Of a stretch of DNA of 64,000 nt, positions 1-11,066 are shown one piece after another. Made by a program: the position numbers and the translations under genes. The DNA is from Neoceratodus forsteri (lineage: Eukaryota; Chordata; Ceratodontiformes; Ceratodontidae): the NCBI GenBank assembly GCA_016271365.2, contig CM057451.1, positions 366,751,501 through 366,815,500 on the forward strand, given 5' to 3'. How positions within the stretch are numbered: the first letter of the stretch is position 1; every line of letters starts with the position of its first letter. The notes beneath the pieces were generated by a model. The model saw only the letters and a program-made list of their open reading frames with translations, was not told the DNA's origin and did not search any database.

Positions 1-249
1 TAGTCTACCTGCTCTGGAGTTAAGACTAATGGGTATGTCGTTTCCGGTTGCTCTCCTTGAGAAGCAGAACTACATCCGATACCCTCCAATCTTTCAAAAC
101 CACCCCTGACCATAGCCAGCTATTGAACAGGTTTCAGCTAGCTACAATGTCACTTCCATGAGCGCCCTTGGGTGCATCCCATCTGGCCCAGGTGCCTTAT
201 CTGTTTTCAAGTCCAAACAGAACCAGTGCAAAATGTGGAATGTACAAAT
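1..249. other. Unassigned flank left of DIRS E1
   Basis: I see no coding, RNA or repeat signature here. It precedes the right edge of DIRS E1 and is presumed intron or older repeat. Confidence 0.4.
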
Positions 250-446
250 ATGAAAATGACATACCTACCGTAATTCTTGATCTTCTTGGACGAAGTCTCT
301 GCCACTCATTCACACTAGTGGGACTACGCTGGAGGAGCTAGGACCCAGCGGGAGCCACAAATCTTCAGGAGGGCCGGCACCGCAAGGCTGGCTCGCGCTA
401 TACAGGCTATCTCAGCATCGACCCTCCAACCGCCTCAGTACGTTTT
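250..446 (-). repeat. Right inverted terminal repeat of E1
   Basis: Inverted match to 7996-8178, including shared words such as GACCCTCCAACCGCCTCAG and the segment around CACTCATTCACACT. The outer part (250-320) also matches the ICR, as expected for DIRS. Confidence 0.8.
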
Positions 447-599
447 TTTACCAAAGAGGTGCAGCGTAAACTAACCTATTCCAGAAATATGATAGTCCAT
501 ATGACCCGTGCAAGAAGGGTCAACTCAACAGTGTCTTCACAGACCAGACAGTGAGGAAGTTAAGACCAAAAACAGGTTGTGTGAGCTCAGGGGATGGTA

Positions 600-715
600 G
601 GTGGGCGTGTGAACGAGTGGTGGAGACTTCGTCAAAGAAGATCAAGAATTACGGTAGATATGTAACTTTCATATCTTCCTGGACTTAAAGTCTCCACCAC
701 TCATTCACACTCAGT
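600..715 (-). repeat. Internal complementary region of E1
   Basis: Two halves meet near base 654: one is the reverse complement of the right edge (TAATTCTTGATCTTCTT core), the other of the left edge (GGACTTNAAGTCTCCA core). This joined-edge layout is diagnostic for DIRS elements and is thought to template the circular intermediate. Confidence 0.8.
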
Positions 716-759
716 GAGGGTACCAAGCTAAAACAATCCCTGAAGGCAGGAGAGCTCAT

Positions 760-1973
760 TTAGGACAGAAGCCCATTAAGGACTGTCCTGCCAAAGGAAG
801 GATGCTGTCTGACATGGACATCCAGGGCATAGTGCTTTACGAAAGTGTGCACAGAGCTCCAAGTGGCCGTGTTGCAGATGTCTGCAATTGGCACATTCCG
901 AATCTCTGCCAAGGATGCCGCAACCGCTCTGGTAGAGTGGGCGTACACCCTGCCTTCCAGCTTGACCTGCGCCATCGAGTAGCAATGGCGAAGACATGCT
1001 ACCAGCCATACTGAAATGCATCTGATGGTAATAGGCTGACCCAGCCGGACAAAGAGTTGTTTGGATTTGCACATCTCTTTCATCCCATCTATGCAGAATA
1101 GCAAAACTCTTTTCACATCCAGAGAGTGAAGGGTACGATTCAACTCATTCTGGAAATTCGCAAAGTAGGTCGGAAGGACCAAGGGCAGGTTCAGGTGGAA
1201 TTCTGAGACTACTTTGGGAAGGAATTTAGGGTGAGTCCTGAGCACCACCTTGTCCTTGTGAAATACTGTGTACAGGGGGTCTGTGACCAAGGCATATATT
1301 TCAGATACCCTGCTAGCGGAGGTAATGGCCACAAGGAAGGCTGCCTTCCAGGTCAGAAACTTGAAGTCGCAGGTTGCTAGAGGCTCAAAAGGTTTACGGG
1401 TGAGCATGTCTAGCACAAGACTGATATCCCATGCGGCTACCGAACTCCTGTCTGGTGGTCTAGTGTGTAGGATACCTTTAAGGAATCTCTTAACTAAGGG
1501 TAACTGAGCCACTGACATATTGTGTATAGGTTCGTGGTAGACCGAAATCACGCAAAGGTGCACCTTTACTGTCAAGTATTGCAGTCCTGTGCTCAACAGG
1601 TATAGAAGGTACTCTAACACCTTGTTTGGTGAGCAAGCGAAAGGGTCCAGGGTGGACTTGCACACTACATGGAAAGTCGGTTCAACTTTGCCATGTAAGT
1701 CTTCCTAGTGAATGGCTTACGCACTGCTAGGAGGATGTCTGAGATTTTCTGAGAGACGTTGAACCTACCCACTTCTATCTCCTCAGAAGCCAGGTATGGA
1801 GATGAAGGGATCGCAGGTTGGGATGGACCACTGGACCTTGTGTCAGGAGGTCCATTTGAAGGGGAAGCTGTCTTGGAGGAACCTCTGATAGTCCATTGAT
1901 TAACAGAAATTATACCTGACAAGGCCAGTATGGGCGATGAGAAAGCGCTGTCCCAGCGCCTCTTAGCAGGCAC
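760..1973 (-). CDS. DIRS E1 tyrosine recombinase, one frameshift
   Basis: Cuts and rejoins DNA to integrate the circular DIRS copy. The main open frame (760-1665) has 301 codons and ends just before the ICR. Within it I see Arg119 (context ITSASRVSEIYAL), His243 and Arg246 (YAHSTRA), Trp269, and Tyr279 as candidate nucleophile (FVKHYALD), which is the R...HxxR...W...Y set of this family. The N-terminal part continues in a second frame (1665-1973) ending with RKPFTRKTYMAKL, the usual DIRS start of the SAM-like core-binding domain. One frameshift near 1665 therefore separates the two parts, and the whole would be about 400 residues. This is the best preserved recombinase in the window. Confidence 0.8.
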
Positions 1974-2625
1974 CCTCTGAATTAAGGGAAGAGGAGGAAA
2001 TGCACAGAAAGCGCCTTGCCCACCACAGTCTCAAAGCATCCTGACAGAAACTGCCAGGTTCTGGATTTCTGGAGCAGAATAGAGGCAGTTTTGCGTTGAG
2101 TGGGGATGCAAAAAGGTCCAGATCTGGAGTGCCCCACTCTTCGAATAGCAATTGCATAACGTTTGAGTTGAGAAACCACTCATGAGGATCCACCTCTGTT
2201 CTGCTGAGGTGATCCGCCAGATCATTCTGGATTCCTGGCAGGTAGACTGCCTGGATCAGGGCTTCGTGCTCAAAACACCATTCCCACACTCTCATGGCTT
2301 CTCTGCACAAAGGGTAAGAGTGTGCTCTACCCTGTATGTAGATGTAGTACATCACCGCCTCGTTGTCCGTCTGAAGGAGTATTGCTTTGTGACAGAGGAC
2401 ATCCTTCAGGGATCAGACAGCATACAGGGCAGCTCTCATCTCCAGGACATTTATGTGCAGCTGGGACTCGTCCAGGTTCCACAGGCTCTGGGTGTGGAGG
2501 TCCTGACAGTGAGCTCCCCAACTGGTCAGAGATGCATCCATGGTGATGGTGATCCTACACCTCCAGCAGGGCAAAGGGAAAACCTTGGAGAAGGTTGTCC
2601 TCCTGAGCCCACCAGGTGAGTGACC
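1963..2625 (-). pseudogene. DIRS E1 RNase H and linker
   Basis: RNase H removes the RNA strand during reverse transcription. The open frame 1963-2355 contains the DIRS-type C-terminal half: GRAHSYPLCREAMRVWEW, then YLPGIQNDLADHLSR, which carries the conserved Asp of the last catalytic motif, then the linker WGTPDLDLFASP. The upstream half, with the first catalytic Asp in a TMDASLTSWGAH context, lies in 2360-2625 in shifted frames. The domain is separated from its RT by the foreign segment at about 2630-3640. Confidence 0.75.
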
Positions 2626-2736
2626 TCGTTAAATGCTCAGTCACCTGTGAATTATATTTAACATTAGACTGGTTAACACTCGAAAACAGGAGAAAACTGA
2701 TAAGGGCCTTACAAACACATAAAAACACAGAATCAC

Positions 2737-2819
2737 ACATGCCCCCACAATGCAAAGCATCATGGGCTGCATATGCAAATCACCACAGAATATTATGCTG
2801 GTTCAACTTTAAGCAGAAA
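2737..2819 (+). repeat. 83-bp direct repeat, copy 1
   Basis: Starts ACATGCCCCCACAATGC and includes ATGCAAAT; matched by copy 2 at 3098-3180 with one C/T difference. Confidence 0.9.
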
Positions 2820-3097
2820 TGCATGGTGCCGAAAGGCCTCTCACACAGTTTGCAAAGGGTGCCAAAAGAAGACAGACACATGTTTCATCCTACCAGGACT
2901 CATCAGTATGCCTCGTCTGTTTGACACCCCAGTGGAATGAACCAGCTACCCTAAGATGGTCTATCTGGGTTATGTTGTGGTGAACCCAATTAAAACAAAA
3001 AACAATGTAAAAGACAAAGAACCTCTGCGTGCAACCACTGAAGCAATGGTTACCCCAAAGGGCATTTGGCTGGGAAGCCAAGTTTCAAAGAAATACA

Positions 3098-3180
3098 ACA
3101 TGCCCCCACAATGCAAAGCATCATGGGCTGCATATGCAAATCACCACAGAATATTACGCTGGTTCAACTTTAAGCAGAAA
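3098..3180 (+). repeat. 83-bp direct repeat, copy 2
   Basis: Near-identical to 2737-2819, so the duplication is young relative to the decay of the surrounding DIRS. Confidence 0.9.
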
Positions 3181-3604
3181 CACATAGATTACTAAAGACA
3201 GGAGAACCAAAATATCTTGAGGAGAAAAGTGTTAAACATGATTATAAGCTAAGAGATAATAGGGTGATCCCTTACAAGCCTAAGGTAAAAAATCGCTTCA
3301 CTAAAATGACATTTAAAGCTGAATATGCCTCAAACTGCCAACTGTTAAATTCTATAAAAAAAGAAACCAGGTCATAAATCATCATTGGTTACCAAATATT
3401 TGACAGCAGAATTGAAAGTTAGATGTATATGCAATAGGTGAAGAAGAAACATCCTAGTTTTTAAATTTGTATCCCAAGTAGTAAAATGAGTTGCATGAAT
3501 TTTGTTGGAATACAAGTATATTTATTGAATGTTTTACATTTTTGGAGACTGAAAGTGATTGTTGCAATTGTGTTTGTATTTCATGTAATTTTAAAATCCT
3601 ATTG

Positions 3605-4640
3605 TCAGGACCATCTTGAAAAAAGGCTTCGGCCAAAAGATGTGAAGCAAGCTCTTTTCCTGAATAAAAATAAATCTTTTACTACCTTGATGTGGAAGGG
3701 TTGCGAATGCATGGTCGGAGACCACTGACTGCTGAGCATCCATTGTGTGGTTCTCATGTGCAAGCAGGCTAGGGGCACCATGAACATGGACGATGCCATG
3801 AGACCTAGCATCCGCTGTGTCGAGAGAGCCTGAACCGACTTGTTCTCCTTGATGAAGTGAGCCATCTGGAGAATGTCGTGTCTCCTGTTCTCTGGGAGGA
3901 AGGCTGTTGCCCTGGATGTGTCCAGGAGAGCTCCTATGAAGAGAAGTTGTTGGGAGGGATGAAGCTGTGATTTTTCCAGATTCAGGAGAACTCCCATGGA
4001 AGTAAGGAACTTGGAAGCCATGGAAACCACTTCCTGTGTCCCTTGTTTGGAGAAGCATGCTAGAAGCCAATCGTCCAGGCACAGGTACACCTGAATTCCA
4101 AGTTTTCTGAGATGCACCACAAGTACTGCAAAGCACTTCGTAAAGACTCATGGCGCCGAGGAGAGCCCAAAGAGCAGGACTCTGAACTGGGAGGTGTTAA
4201 CCCATAGCATAGGTACTTACGGTGGCTTGGGTGTACTGGGATGTGTTGGTAGGCATCCTGCATGTCCAGAGACACCAGCCAATCGTTTTGATGAATTAGA
4301 GACAGGAGCGTTCCCAGCTATATCATCTTGAATTTGTCTTTGAACAGGTATTTGTTTAACTTCCTTAGGCCTAGAATAGGGTGCATACTACTTGTTTTCT
4401 TTGGAAGTAGTGGGAGTAGAAACCTGTGTCCTGTTCTACTTATGGAACCACTTCTACTGTCCTGTTGTTCAGAAGGCCCTGAATTTTGGAAGCAAGGAGG
4501 TCTGACTGAGTGGTAGACAGCTTGGGCTGTTAGGGGTGGATGATCCAGAAAGGCTCTCCGAAAAATTTAGAGAGTATCCCTCTCGAATTATCCTGAGGAT
4601 CAATTTGGCCATTGTGATGGACTTCCACTGGTTGTAAAAC
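3605..4640 (-). pseudogene. DIRS E1 reverse transcriptase
   Basis: Copies DIRS RNA into DNA. The 171-residue frame 3605-4120 carries the palm motif VYLCLDDWLL (codons about 4067-4081), followed by LNLEKSQLHPSQQLLFIGA, a typical DIRS stretch after the active site. The frame at 4060-4275 starts with MQDAYQHIPVHPSHRKYLCY, RT motif A with its catalytic Asp. The usual YLDD reads CLDD here, an odd change at the first position; both Asp residues remain. Frames are shifted several times, so this copy is not functional as read. Confidence 0.8.
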
Positions 4641-4644
4641 CGAG

Positions 4645-6581
4645 TCAGACGCCCCCTACCACTGAAGAGGAGTATCCCTTTGGCAGTTGAGGTGGGACAT
4701 TGGCCAGGTCTTCAGAGGGTAGCACTAAGCGCCTTTGGGGCCTGTACCTTCTGCTGCATTTTCTTTTGCAGCTGAGGGGATTGATTCTTGTTAAAAGCCC
4801 CTTAACTTTTACCACTAAAGGACTGTTGGTTATGAAACTGAGGGACAGCAGTGGCCGGTCTGGCCATCTTAATAGCAGCCCTGGTTTTCTGAGTGGCCTC
4901 CAGTGCCTGCTCCACCTGTGGGCCAAACAGATAAACCCCATCAAAGGAAAAAATTCATGACTCCTGCTGAGCATCATTAGTGAAGCCTGAAGTCCTTAGC
5001 CATGAGTGACGCCGGGTGCAGATCCCGGCTGCTGCTGCTCTAGAGGCAGTGTCAAATGCATTCATAGCAGCCTTAAATTGCTGATTGTTGGACTCAGTAC
5101 CCCTAGTGATGGCCTGAAGAAGCTGCAAGTTAACATCCGACTCCAGAAGAGCCTCAACCATTTCTTTGAGCGAATGCCAGAGGGTATACTCATACTGAGA
5201 GAAATAGCCCTGATAACTAGCAATACGCATACCCAGGGTAGCAGCAGCGAACGCTCACTTCCCCAGAGTGTCTATTTTACAGGATTCTTTACTCACCGGG
5301 TGAGCCGTGGATTCCTGTGGGGAGGGGGGCGCACAGCTTTGTCACTTTCTTCCAGAAACACTAGGATGTCTGCAAAGGCTTGATAAGCAAGGATCAGTCT
5401 ATCCTTAGGGGAGTGTACTTCCTGTCTGTGGACTTACCCTTGGAAGGAATGAGCACCACACCATTTGTGAAAGAGTCTCAAAAGAGGGTTGCACCGGTGG
5501 TGTTAGTTCCACAGGAATTTCTGGAACATGCAGAAACTGAAGGCGCAACAGCTTCCCAGGATCCACCTCAGAAGTCTGAAGAGAGAGGGTGGAATTCATA
5601 TTCTTCAGTAGTGACTTACAAGTGAGGTCTTCGACCACAGGCTCTGCTGAAGTGGAGGGCTTACTCTCCACTCCAAAAAATGAATCCTCATCCAGATCAT
5701 CCCCTAAACGAAGATCAGGATCAGACTCAACATAGTCTCCCACTACCAGAGAAGGGATAGTACAGATAGGAAAGGGAAAGAACAGCAGGAGATGCCACTC
5801 CATGAATCAGAGTAGAAAACCCAAGCACCCGAGATGCTGCCGGTGCCACCATGGGTGGTGCCACGATCGGTGCTGGCCAAGCACCAGGAATCCCCAAACC
5901 CAACTCCAGGACACCCGAAGCTGGAGACCAGAAAGTATGAAGAGGAGTAGGAGGAGAAAGCAGTACCTGTGATGGCCCCTGCGCCATAGCCATGTGAGGG
6001 GGAAAGGTACGAGAGAGTGACACTGATGGCACGGAAGGAGGTGTTGCGTGACCAGGCTGACCCAACCACTCCGCCCGCAGGCCCACGGCCCCTAGACCAG
6101 AAGGCCCCGGGGTCTGGCTTGCAGGTAAGGGCAGTTGGGACAACTGCCAGACCCACTGCTCTATAAGAGCGGCCCAATGATGAAGCTGCTCACCAGAAGA
6201 CCCCCCCAGGGGGGCAGGGAGGGACTCTAGAGCCAAGGACCACGGCTGCTAGTGACCGAGGCCGCAAGCGACCCTGATGGAGCCGGGGTCGGCATTCTGC
6301 CGCCCGCTACCGATGATCTCCGTGCAGATGTACCAGAGGGTGACCTCGAGTGGTACCGCTTGTTCTTTGACCAGTGGCAGGCAGAAGCGCTCGAGGCCGA
6401 GTCCCTCAGCGCTATTGGGAACAGGCCCGCTTCTTTTTGTGCTTGTGGGAGGACCACCCTTCCTCCCGAGTACTAGACTGTGAGTGGTCAGACCCCCTCC
6501 CCCCCGAAGAGGGTGGCAGACCAGACCCAGCCCTGCTGCTAAAACAGCTTTCAAGTGAAGTCTCCCTACCATCACTGGCAC
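4645..6581 (-). pseudogene. DIRS E1 gag
   Basis: Gag-type nucleic-acid-binding and particle protein. The frame 4955-5230 holds the DIRS gag core AFDTASRAAAAGICTRRHSW, shared in weaker form by E3, E5 and E7. The frame 5405-5803 is acidic and Ser-rich, and 5727-6236 is Pro/Ser-rich low complexity, both usual for DIRS gag N-terminal regions. The frame 4645-4977 looks like the basic C-terminal end. Several frameshifts and stops. The Cys/His module seen in other copies is not visible, perhaps lost to the LTR-like insertion at 6665. Confidence 0.65.
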
Positions 6582-6639
6582 CGTTCATGGCTGGCTGAAG
6601 AAGACTTCCTTTATTCGTTACTTCAGACAAAATTAGTAA

Positions 6640-6664
6640 AATATATTATAATATATATATATAT
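6640..6664. repeat. TA-rich microsatellite
   Basis: Alternating TA tract that abuts the left end of the candidate LTR insertion. Confidence 0.8.
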
Positions 6665-7226
6665 TGTGACAAGGCATGACCTCGCCACAAGATTCAGGAT
6701 CAGCTTTGCAGTGGTTAAGGAGTCTCAGGAAGACCAGTCTGTTAACATCAAACCAACCAGGTATATTTTTATTTCTTTAATATGGCTGGTAACACAGAAC
6801 TTTGGGCTTCTGCCCTTTTGTTTATAAGCCCCACTGGGGAAAATGAAACAAAAACAGAAATAAAGAGGCCTAGCTCCAGGTGGGAGCGCTGTCCAAACAA
6901 TCCCCGACCCTAACTAGAAACCCCCTTTTCCAGAAGGCTAGACCTTCTGGAAGAACACAAACAGTAAAACGGAAAACTCACAGTAAAAATAAATTTTTCT
7001 TTTTGGCCTAATTCAGGAGACCAATCTCCTGAGAGTTGCTTAAGGGACTCCTGATCCGGAACACATCCAGGCAGCTTGTCAGCCCTCTACCTCTGCAGCA
7101 ACCTACTGCTGGCTTTTCCTTCCTGTTTTTAAAGCTCTTTTGTCTGAGCAGCTGCAGCCAATCAGCTGCAGCTGCACCCTATCTAATTCATGGAAACCCC
7201 CTCTCCTCCAGTACCTGAGTCCACCA
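6665..7226. mobile_element. Candidate solo LTR inserted in a TA tract
   Basis: About 560 bases starting TGTGACAAGG and ending near CCACCA, bounded on both sides by TA repeats, inside the E1 5' region. It contains AATAAA-type signals near 6860. TG...CA ends and length suit a solo LTR, but flanking TA repeats hide any target duplication and no second copy is present. Weakly supported. Confidence 0.35.
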
Positions 7227-7290
7227 ATAATATATATATATATATATATATATAACACACACACATATATATATATATATATACACACAC
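7227..7290. repeat. TA/CA microsatellite
   Basis: Alternating TA then CA then TA repeat to the right of the LTR candidate. Confidence 0.85.
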
Positions 7291-7609
7291 TTTTTTAAAA
7301 TAAATAATATAACAAAGAACTAAATAAAATAAAATACTGAACTACTAAGCTGCTGTCAGAGATGTGAAGAATTTTTTTTATCATCTCTTTTCTCCTCCTG
7401 GCCTGGTGGGCTTTTAAATCCGGCCACCATCCTCTGTCTTCTCCTCCATCAGACCCTCACCCTCTGCGCCTCCATGGCTTATCCCCCATGGTAGGTAGTG
7501 AGTTCTCTATTCACCCGCCGAACGGAGTTAAGTCGGCGGTTACCTCCGGAGGATCAGCACGGGGGGCGGGGGAGCCCTGCCGCCACGATCAGCCACCAGG
7601 GTATTTTTC

Positions 7610-7940
7610 CTCCTAGATTTTCCCTTGCGGTGCTCAGCATGCAATGATGTCAGCAGTGGGCACCCTCGTGGTCCCACCAAGCGTTGGCCAAGTGTCCACA
7701 CCCCCTGCTTGCGGCAGCACTACGTCAACCCCCACCTTCCGTCAAGGGTCAGACGAGCGCCGACCATATCTTGCCCCCCTCCCCCGCGACGGAGAGCAGT
7801 CCATCGGACGTTCGATCCATCCCCTTCCTGCTGACCCCCGACGACCCGCGCTCATTCCCGAACATGGGTTGCCGGGGTGGAGCTAGGTGCAGCAACCAGC
7901 GCCTCAGCCCTCAGTGCCACTGGGCCAGCACACATGTGGA
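7610..7940 (-). mobile_element. tRNA-headed SINE copy in E1 5' region
   Basis: Read on minus it begins near 7940 with GCTGGCCCAGTGG, like an A box, then GCTGAGGCGCTGG, a diverged B-box region CCATGTTCGGGAATGAG, and a body containing GGGGGTCAGCAGG and GCTCTCC. The same head and body recur near 13560-14060, 15100-15560, 19970-20160 and 58850-59285. Confidence 0.6.
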
Positions 7941-7995
7941 GACTTGACTCCCAGCAGGCGAGCATCATCGTCACTGAAGCACATTCGACGGCAGG

Positions 7996-8178
7996 AAAAA
8001 GTAACTGAGGCGGTTGGAGGGTCAACGCCGAGATAGCCTATAAAATGTGAGCCAGCCGTGTATGCGCGGTCCTGCCTCAGCACCGGCCCACCTGAAGATG
8101 TTTGGCTCCCGTGGGTCCTAGCGCCTCTGGCATAGTCCCACTAGAGTGAATGAGTGGAGACTTGAAGTCCAGGAAGAC
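7996..8178 (-). repeat. Left inverted terminal repeat of E1
   Basis: Reverse-complement match to 250-446; outer edge near AAGTCCAGGAAGAC fits the second half of the ICR. Confidence 0.8.
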
Positions 8179-9254
8179 CTATTTATTGCACACAGACACA
8201 TTAACAATGCTCCTAGTGCCTTGAAGTACACTGCCTCTTCATAGGGAAGCTACTGATAATCACATGAAAGAGCTGATTAAATCTCAGTGATCACAGTGGT
8301 CTTTGGCAAAAATTATCTATTTTCAGGGCTGCAAGCCATTTTCTGACCATCTCTCCCATAATTACCATTGCACCACTTCTGGGATTCCTCTTGCAGTAGC
8401 CTTTATACCACTTTCAGGCAAGGGGCCACTATCCTCCACTGTGAACATGGAGCAAGAGTAGTTGTTAAGAACAGATGCCTTCTGCTCATCCTTCTCTATT
8501 ACCATGCCTCCCACCCATCTGTCTATCTGTCTGACCAACCATTTAGCTATCACTCTCTCTATCTATCTGAACAGTGTTAGAATACTATACATCGCAAATA
8601 TACACCATGGTGGCTGCTGCCACCAACCAATTCATCTCCTACCTGAATGTGTAATTCCCAGGAACCAGATTGGTTAGTTTCAGTATGGCAGTATCAGCAG
8701 AAACCTTCTCCTCTCTTAAAGGGCCTTTCACTTCTTCCCAGTGGTAGCTGACTATTTTATCATCATCCTTGCTTTCTAATTAAAAGAAAAGCCATAAGAT
8801 CTATACGTTAGTCATAACATAAAACTTGGTATGTTTTTAAAATTACCTAACCGTATGCTACTCAAAAAAAATATGCTTGAATGAATAGCTGGAAATACAA
8901 ATAGCTCCAGTTTACCAACTTAAGAAACATAGTTTAAAATCTTTATCACATAAATGTGGTAAAATACTAAAGTATGACATTCTCTTTGCAAAAATGGGTA
9001 TACTGTACATTTAGCAGTTATCTGCCTAAATGCTGATCGGTAAAGTATGCTGTTTGAGAAGCCAAAAGGTGTTAAGTGTAGAATTAGTTTCCATAAACAG
9101 TTAATATGAGACCATTATTTGTTTTTGTTGACTGAGAAAGGAAGGCTAGGCAATTCGGTCTGTTTTCAGCCTTAGGGGAGGCGGGAGGATTTCAGATAAA
9201 AGTTGGCATAATGAAGCAGGTTAAGCTGTTGGTGGTAATTTTAGTGAATGGGGG
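8179..9254. other. Unassigned AT-rich stretch
   Basis: No convincing gene or mobile-element signature. A short imperfect ATCT-type simple repeat lies near 8520-8575. Presumed intron. Confidence 0.4.
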
Positions 9255-9640
9255 AAATTTGGCCAGACCTACACAATGAAGAAACAGACCAACTCAGCGA
9301 TTGAAGTTTCAGATATTTTTTACTCTAAAGAACAGTTCATAGGCAAACAAAATGTCGGCACATCACCGTTTCCTGGTCCTAAGCTACTGACCACTTCACC
9401 AAGATGCTGTGCCATTTGTGTGGAAAAAAATCAATAAATAAAACCAATTCCCACAACCATGTTTCAGTCTGTCATTAATATAAAAACATTTTTCTACAAC
9501 AATCTAATTTCATTACTTCCAAATGAAAGAGCAGCAGCAGCATTTGTAACACAGTCTAAGAATTCTATTTTATTTATAATAAATTGTTTACTAACTTTCA
9601 CTCCTCTTGAAGAGCGCCCACAGTGCTAGTGCTACAACAT
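9255..9640 (-). repeat. Unknown interspersed repeat, inverted copy
   Basis: Its reverse complement aligns with 14460-14845. Shared words include GAAGTGGTCAGTAG, TGTTTGCCTAT and CTCTTTCATTTGGAAG. No coding capacity seen. The family is not recognised. Confidence 0.7.
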
Positions 9641-9959
9641 GTAAGACGTGGCCTCAAATAATACTGTCCAGACTCCTGATGAGGCCAAAACTGCATGCAT
9701 GTGCTATAGTGTCATTTGGACATTTAGTAATGTCCCTTTATCTTATCCCTTTTGTAAATGGAAATCTACAATAATCAATATTTTAACTGCTTCAGCGCCA
9801 TTCAAAATGGGGAAGGTATAGTCTTTTGCACACCCCAAGCAGGGGGAGGCTAGGAGAGAAGACAGCATTGTGGGTTACTATGACAACCTCTCATCTAATA
9901 AAAGGAAGCAGTACCAGGGACAGGCAACCTGCTCGAAATATGTACGCCTAGAAGGCTGG

Positions 9960-10175
9960 TAAGTTTGCTCTTTGCAGGGTACTTTGCACCATGCAGTTTA
10001 ACGAATGGTTGAAAAAATGGTGTGGAGCACAGGGGTTTGGGCTTCACTGGGGACTGGGGTTCCACCTGGAGGGACACCAGCCTATACTGGCAGGATGGTC
10101 TGCATCTGTCCAGGAAGGGAATAAGTCTTTTGGGCAATCTGTTTAAATGCTTCATTGGCAAGCTTTTAAACTAGT
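9960..10175 (+). pseudogene. LINE ORF1 C-terminal end (esterase-like)
   Basis: Encodes QDGLHLSRKGN near 10090-10125, like the D-x-x-H end of the SGNH-hydrolase domain found in ORF1 of many vertebrate CR1 elements. The rest of ORF1 is missing upstream, consistent with 5' truncation. Frame changes occur within it. Confidence 0.5.
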
Positions 10176-10269
10176 CGGGGGGGGCACTGATAAGCAGCAG
10201 GAAAATCCAAGCCTCCCCCTACAAAACAGGGTACTAAATGAGAAAAAGACCAAGGTAGAAAGGTCAGTG

Positions 10270-11000
10270 GGGGATGCTGCTACAGAAGGTAAAGCCAGCA
10301 AAAAATGGAGAGCAATGAGTACCAATGCCCGTAGTCTGGGTAACAAGCTTCCTGAATTAGTGGCCTTGATGGAGGAGCAACATCTGGATATCGTGGCAGT
10401 CACAGAAACATGGTACACACAGAACCATGACTGGGATGTAAACATACCAGGATACACTATCTACAGGAGAGACAGGGAGGATAAAAGAGGAGGAGGAGTA
10501 GCTCTCTACATAAGGGAAGGAATCAAAGCAACAGAACAAAAGGGTAAACAGGGAGGAGAAGAAGCACTGTGGGTCAATTTGGAGGCAGGCAATGGCACCA
10601 CACTCTGCACAGGGTTAGACATAGACCTCACTTCAGGGGAGGAAATGGACAGGAAATGATAGAAAGTATACTTAAATGGCAGATAAAGGGAGATATGCTG
10701 ATGGGTGATCTGAATATGCCAGATGTTAACTGGAGTGCAGTTGCAGCAGCCACTTCTAAGAGTGGGGTTATTCTAGATGCCCTACAGGGGGCATGTCTTA
10801 GACAACTAGTATTGGAACCTACTCAAGAGGGAGCAATCTTAGACCTGGTTCTCTCAAATGGAGATGGAGAGAGAATCACAGATGTAGAAGTGGGTAGCCA
10901 TCTGGGAACTAGCGACCATCGAACAGTATGGTTCACAATAAACACAGCAATAGAGTCAGGCCACAAAGGCGAAAGTACTGGACTTCAGGAGGGCTGACTG
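10270..11000 (+). pseudogene. LINE ORF2 endonuclease domain
   Basis: Nicks target DNA for target-primed reverse transcription. The first part lies in the frame ending at 10659 (STNARSLGNKLPELVAL, then DIVAVTETWYTQNHDW with the catalytic Glu of TETW, then GGGVALYIREGI). The second part is in another frame, 10569-10997 (GDLNMPDVNW, then SDHRTVWF with the closing SDH motif). At least one frameshift near 10620-10660 separates them. Confidence 0.8.
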
Positions 11001-11066
11001 CGCCAAAATGGGTGACTGCCTAAGGAATGCACTAGCAAATGGGCAGGAAGGAGGGGTGGAAGAACA

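Larger units (their letters stand above)
2630..3640. mobile_element. Unclassified insertion in E1 with paired 83-bp direct repeats
   Basis: DIRS coding similarity stops near 2625 and resumes near 3600-3650, so about 1 kb is foreign. It is AT-rich and contains two 83-bp direct repeats (2737-2819 and 3098-3180) that differ at one base and lie 361 bases apart. No long frame or known protein motif is visible. It could be a short element with repeated ends or a local duplication; exact ends are uncertain. Confidence 0.5.
250..8178 (-). mobile_element. DIRS retrotransposon E1, near full length, with insertions
   Basis: A tyrosine-recombinase retrotransposon read on the minus strand as gag, RT, RNase H, recombinase, ICR, right ITR. 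The ends were set by inverted homology between 250-446 and about 7996-8178 and by the ICR at 600-715, which joins the reverse complements of both edges. The family copies RNA to DNA and integrates a circle with a recombinase instead of a DDE integrase, so no target duplication is expected and none is seen. Three foreign segments interrupt it: about 2630-3640, 6665-7226 and about 7610-7940. Without them it would be roughly 6 kb, a normal DIRS length. Most frames except the recombinase are broken. Confidence 0.85.

Noticed and set aside
8368..8677. Overlapping 70-codon frames
   Set aside because: Partly simple repeat; no support for coding.
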